Positions 59,787 through 64,000 of a DNA stretch of 64,000 bases are shown in pieces (within the stretch, counting starts at the first letter, position 1; every line of letters begins with the position of its first letter). This DNA comes from Proteles cristata cristata (Eukaryota > Chordata > Mammalia > Carnivora > Hyaenidae): NCBI GenBank assembly GCA_017311185.1, contig JAESUZ010002394.1, positions 62,001 to 126,000 on the forward strand, given 5' to 3'. The translations under genes and the position numbers were made by a program. Under the pieces are notes generated by a model. The model saw only the letters and a program-made list of their open reading frames with translations, had not been told where the DNA came from and searched no databases.

Positions 59787-61384
59787 TCTTTTCTCATTAC
59801 ATAGCACACCAAATGATAATGATTAATATTGGTTGAATTCATGCCTTCCAGTTTCCCTCAGAGTGAAAGTAACCATCACCATTTTTTATCCATTACTCCC
59901 TCCTGCCCAATCTCAACAAGGAGACTAAATACAAGCTCAGGAGGAGCATACGTATATACATGTCTTAATCTCTAGTGATGTGGAGGCAAGAATGCCAGGA
60001 CAAAGGCTGCTCTTCAGCTTAGAGGAAACTCAGACACTTCATAGTAAACTGAGGTTCATTTATGTTGTGAGTGATTGTGTGAATGTATAAGGAAGTGGGA
60101 TGACTTTCATAGCTTATACTAGAAAAATGACAGAATGCAAGACATGGAATGGTGAAGGTGAAAGAGAGGTAGTAGGCACCCCCTGCTTTGCCTCAAGTAC
60201 TCTCTGGAATTTCATTAGCTGAACTGTGTTCTACATAAAAAGCCTAGCTGGCAGCCATTGTGTTTTTTCAGGCTACTATTCAATGATCTACAGATATGTT
60301 TTTCATCATCATTACTTAAAGAGTCCCTAAATCCAAAGACAAATCAGTAGTAAAACTTTTCAGGAGAGCACTGGGTGCCTCATGAGAACCACTGCCCTCA
60401 CTCATCTCCCATGTTCATTTCCCCGGCAGGATATGCATATCTGCGTGCCTTCTCATACACTCTTCCTACCATTCCAGTCTAATGGGACGGGATGCCAGGT
60501 GGTGAGTGTTAACAATGCCCACACATTGCTATATCTAAAATAACAGAGAGGTGAAGTTATGAAAAAAGGGAAGTGAGGAAAGATATACATTTAGTTGGCA
60601 AGAAAACAAAAAACTGATACTCCATGCATTCTGCAACACCAAAAGTTACACTCTGTCAAGGGTATGGCATGCCTTCTTTTGAGCTCCTCTACAAGGACTT
60701 CAAACTATCTCATTCACGAAAGTTTTCCTTGAATCTTCTCAAAAATACACGGTCTTTCCCAAGTGTATTGATAATATTTCCTTCCCTGGCCATATATTGT
60801 TCCATGTAGTTAAAGACAAGGCTGAATGGTTTGCAGTCATAACATTAATGATAAAGAGAATCATAGATGTATATTTAATTTTCACAACTCAGTGTCAGTT
60901 GGGGTCACATTGTGTTTTGAGATTAAAATAAAATTGGTTCAAATCTCCAGGTCTACTCCAGGAAATCCTCTGACCCTCCCAATGTCTCCATGGATTTCAT
61001 GGGGTTATGTTTTTGCCTAGTCACTTCTAACTACCATTTTCTCTTCTACTCAATTCTAAAACCTGCTCATTCTTCACTTCTTGAATTTGACCCTTTATCT
61101 GCACAGTTTTTTCACCCAAATGGGAAATACAGCTGTTGAGAAATAAAGTGAATCTGTATTTCTTCCCACTTTTTTATTCTAAGTTCTCTTGTATTATGAA
61201 TTCTACTGAAGGCTTGGGGACAATAGTAGGAGATTTCATAACTTCCTAATACAAACTCACAATGGAATATTAGATATCTATTTTTTTAAGTGTGAAAAAA
61301 TGGCTATCAACATGGAAAAAGATAAGGGAAGGTATGGAGCCACACACAGATAGAGTTACTCCTTTAAATTCTATCAATGCTTAG
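59785..61384. other. Unique intergenic sequence
   Basis: No supported gene or repeat family. Confidence 0.5.
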
Positions 61385-62575
61385 AATTGTTTTAACTCTT
61401 AGATTCATTCAGTCATTCAACAAATATTTATTGAACAACTACTGTGAGTCAGGTACTGTGAAAGATATTGCAGGTATAATAAGTAATAAGACAGAATAGT
61501 ATTGGATAGAGACAAATAAGAAGGTTAATACTACAGAATGTACTAGGTTCATTGTTCCATAAGACAAGTTGAACTCAGGATAAGAGAGGTAGTAACCTCT
61601 ACACAGTTTTCTGAAAGATGAGTTGGAAAGAGCCAAGTGAAGAGGGAAATATAGATAGAGATATGGCTGAAGAGTTACACTAGGTCCAGATAATGAAAGT
61701 CCTGAAAGATCATTCTAAGGATTTGTTCTTTAACATGTATACTGTGAATCCTAGTGCCTAGTACTAATAAGTTCTCAGTACATTATAAGTTCTCAGTAAA
61801 TCTTATCCTGTATTATTTATTCTAGGGGCAATAGGAAGTCAATGAAGGATTTTAAGTGGTGTGTGTGTCAGCATGGGTGTATTGATATAAGAAGCTTTGT
61901 ATTTTGCAAGCTCGCTTTGACTCAAGGAGGAAAACAGATTGTAGAGAATTAACATTAGAAGCAGTGAGGTAGTGTAGGAGCCTGATGGAGTAATCTGACA
62001 AAATATGATGGTAGCTGGAGTGGAAGAGTGGCAACATAGAAGGGGAGAGTGGTAAGGTGTTACAGATGGCTATGGGGTAGAGAAAAGAGTAGTGTCAGGG
62101 GTGACACTGAGTTTCCTACTGCAGCAAATAAGTGAGTGTTGGTGCCATTCCCAAAATAGGGGACAAAATAGGGAACACTGGAGGAAGGGGAAGGCAAGCA
62201 GAGAGGGAAGAATGATGCTTTCTATTTTTGAAACGTCCAGCGTCAGTGCCCGTGGGACACGCAGGCAGCTGGGCATAGGCTGAAACTAATGAGAAAATCT
62301 GGACTGGAAACATAACTTTCGGAAGTTGGCAGCCTTTAGAGAGTAATTAAATCCATGGGAGTGGATGAAATCACCCTGAGAGGACAAGAAGAGAAGCAGG
62401 CCTAGGGCGGAAAACCCTAACGATGAAGAGAGGAACAAGAGTTGCTGAACTAAATCAAGACTTCAGAGAAGTGGGAAAAAGCCCAGAAAGTGAATGTTAT
62501 GGAAGCTAGAGAGGGGAATATTTCAAGAAGAGAGTGTTTGCAGTTTTACTGGAAATTCCAGTAAGATAAAGATTT
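61385..62575 (-). repeat. Long L2 LINE copy, antisense (about 1.2 kb)
   Basis: Starts with 'attcagtcattcaacaaatatttattgaacaactactg' (L2 3' end in antisense) and continues in L2 order: 'gcaataggaagtcaatgaagg', 'tggctatggggtagagaaaag', 'aatccatgggagtggatgaaatcaccctgag', 'agaagtgggaaaaagccc', 'atggaagctagagagggga..agaagagagtgtttg'. It is the longest L2 relic here. Confidence 0.7.
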
Positions 62576-62579
62576 TTTA

Positions 62580-63235
62580 AAATTCTCTTTGCTATACCAC
62601 TTTCTTAGTCTTATGGAACCTAATATTTTCCTTTATAGGGATCTCACACCAACTCTTTGTTCTCCGCATTTTTCATGTATTCTTGACCTCATTTCCCTCC
62701 TTATATAGCTTAACTCTCATCATCAACCATTTTAACATCACTCCTATTATTGGTCAACAATTCTAAATCAATTCATGATAAACAACATAATATAGCCCTG
62801 TCTGCTATTTATTATCTTTTTCTCCCCCTAGTTTCACTTCTAGTCAACATCTGTAACATTCCCCACAGTAGCTACTTCAAATATTTTCCACTTTTCTCAA
62901 AGTATGAATCCCCCCTCAATATTCAGTACAGTAAATAATATCACCTCCTATTTCCCAGGAGGGTCCACTCTCTTGGAAACTTCCTGATAAGAATTTTATT
63001 GGAAACTTCCCTTCTTCACACATTAAAACTTCTCTTACCTTCTCCAATTACTTCCCTCCTTCTGTATATTCAAAATGAAAAATACTCCTTTCCAAGTCTA
63101 ACTTACATGTGACCTTAACCCTTGTCCATCCACCAGTCATCCCTGACCTATCTCTAAAGATTGATTTTTCCTGTACTCTGGCCATTGTCTTTCAGACTAT
63201 AAATAAATTCAAGTCTTCTGTCTCAAACTAACTCT
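62580..63235. other. Pyrimidine-rich unclassified sequence
   Basis: A C/T-rich, T-rich stretch with no open frame of note. It may be an old LINE relic but I cannot place it. Confidence 0.4.
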
Positions 63236-63239
63236 AAGA

Positions 63240-63680
63240 TGGCCCCTAAAATCCCCATCTCCTGATATTCATGACCTTGTGTGTTTCCTGTCCTTAGACT
63301 GTGGGCAAGACCTGTGATGTGCTTTTTAACAATTAGATTATAGCAAACATGACAGGATTTACATGATTATATGTATGTGACTAAAACACATAATGCCTGT
63401 CTTGCAAGGACACTCATTCCTTCTTGCTGGCTTTGAGAAAGCAAGTGCATGCTGGGAAGTCTCATATGGCAAGGAACTAAGGGTGGCCTTTAGCCAATAG
63501 CCATCAAAACTGTGGCACTTCACCCAACAGCCCATAAAGAACTGAGAGCTACAAAAAGCTACAAAAGCCCAGAAATGGGTCCTTCCACAGTTGAGCATTA
63601 GATGATACTGCAGCCCCAAATGACAAGCTCTGTGATATCCTAATGCAAAGGACACAACTTGCCATACCTAGACTCCTGAT
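63240..63680 (+). repeat. Probable MaLR-type LTR relic
   Basis: 'aagatggcccctaaaatccccatctcctgatattcatgacc', 'gtgggcaagacctgtgatgtg', and 'gatactgcagccccaaatgac' resemble MLT1-class LTRs in sense orientation. It is highly diverged and the family is uncertain. Confidence 0.4.
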
Positions 63681-63919
63681 ACACAAAAACTAGAAAATAA
63701 TAACAATTGTGGTTGGAGGCTACAAATCTGAGGTCATATTGGCACATAGCCCTACATAATCTGTATTTCAATCTATATCCTTAAAAAAGCCCTTCCCTAA
63801 AACCTCTGTGCTCTGAAACGACCACCATTGTTCTTTTTTCTCCTTCATTATGATATTTATTGAAAGGTGAATAGTATATATTAACTACATATACCTTCTC
63901 ATCACCCACCCTGTGGTAA

Positions 63920-64000
63920 ATTAAAAATGGCCTCAAATTCTTGGCCACTTCTCCCATTGAGAAGTAGAGTCCATTTCTCCAATCCCTGAATCTGGATTTT
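63920..64000 (+). repeat. Start of an LTR-like repeat, cut by the window edge
   Basis: 'cttggccacttctcccattgagaagtagagtcc..ccctgaatctgg' resembles the beginning of the repeat at 56,640 and runs off the window. Confidence 0.4.

Noticed and set aside
59465..59836. 123-codon Tyr/Ile-rich frame
   Set aside because: Produced by a TA/CA microsatellite.

Overview
This window is mammalian nuclear DNA, almost certainly from a cat-like carnivore (Feliformia, probably a felid). The evidence is the many tRNA-Lys-derived CanSINEs of the cat type (a GGGCACCTGGGTGGCTC-like head, then a TCATGATCTC-type centre, a CT-rich stretch and an AATAAATAAA tail) and the young carnivore L1 copies. Nothing looks bacterial or viral-genomic. 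Codon-rich sequence occurs only in one short exon and inside L1 elements.

Layout. (1) 1-11,916 is intron, carrying ancient MIR, L2, MER20 and HAL1/L1 remnants plus younger CanSINEs and L1 3' ends. (2) 11,917-12,848 is the last coding exon of MFAP3L on the + strand, followed by a 3' UTR with a poly(A) signal at 13,616. This is the only host protein-coding sequence I can support. The upstream exon with the start codon and signal peptide is not in the window. (3) 13,640-33,150 is gene-poor downstream DNA with SINEs, L2s, a MaLR-type LTR and a probable ERV LTR. (4) 33,150-50,245 is a nest of retrotransposons up to four deep. An old antisense L1 is split by a second antisense L1, which in turn holds another antisense L1 fragment, several SINEs and a young 7.1-kb sense L1. 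The ORF1 of that young L1 is itself broken by a SINE. (5) 50,246-64,000 is mostly unique sequence with a recent 872-bp L1 insertion (18-bp target duplication), L2/MIR/LTR relics and a long AT-rich microsatellite.

The biology is one membrane-protein gene end plus retrotransposon history. I see no operon, CRISPR array or undescribed gene system. The most interesting material is structural: the nested stack dated by target-site duplications, a diverged 122-bp tandem duplication inside L1 ORF1, inverted SINE chimeras that look like deletion scars, and an antisense ORF in the L1 5' UTR. Repeat family names were recognised by eye and boundaries are approximate unless a target-site duplication is quoted.
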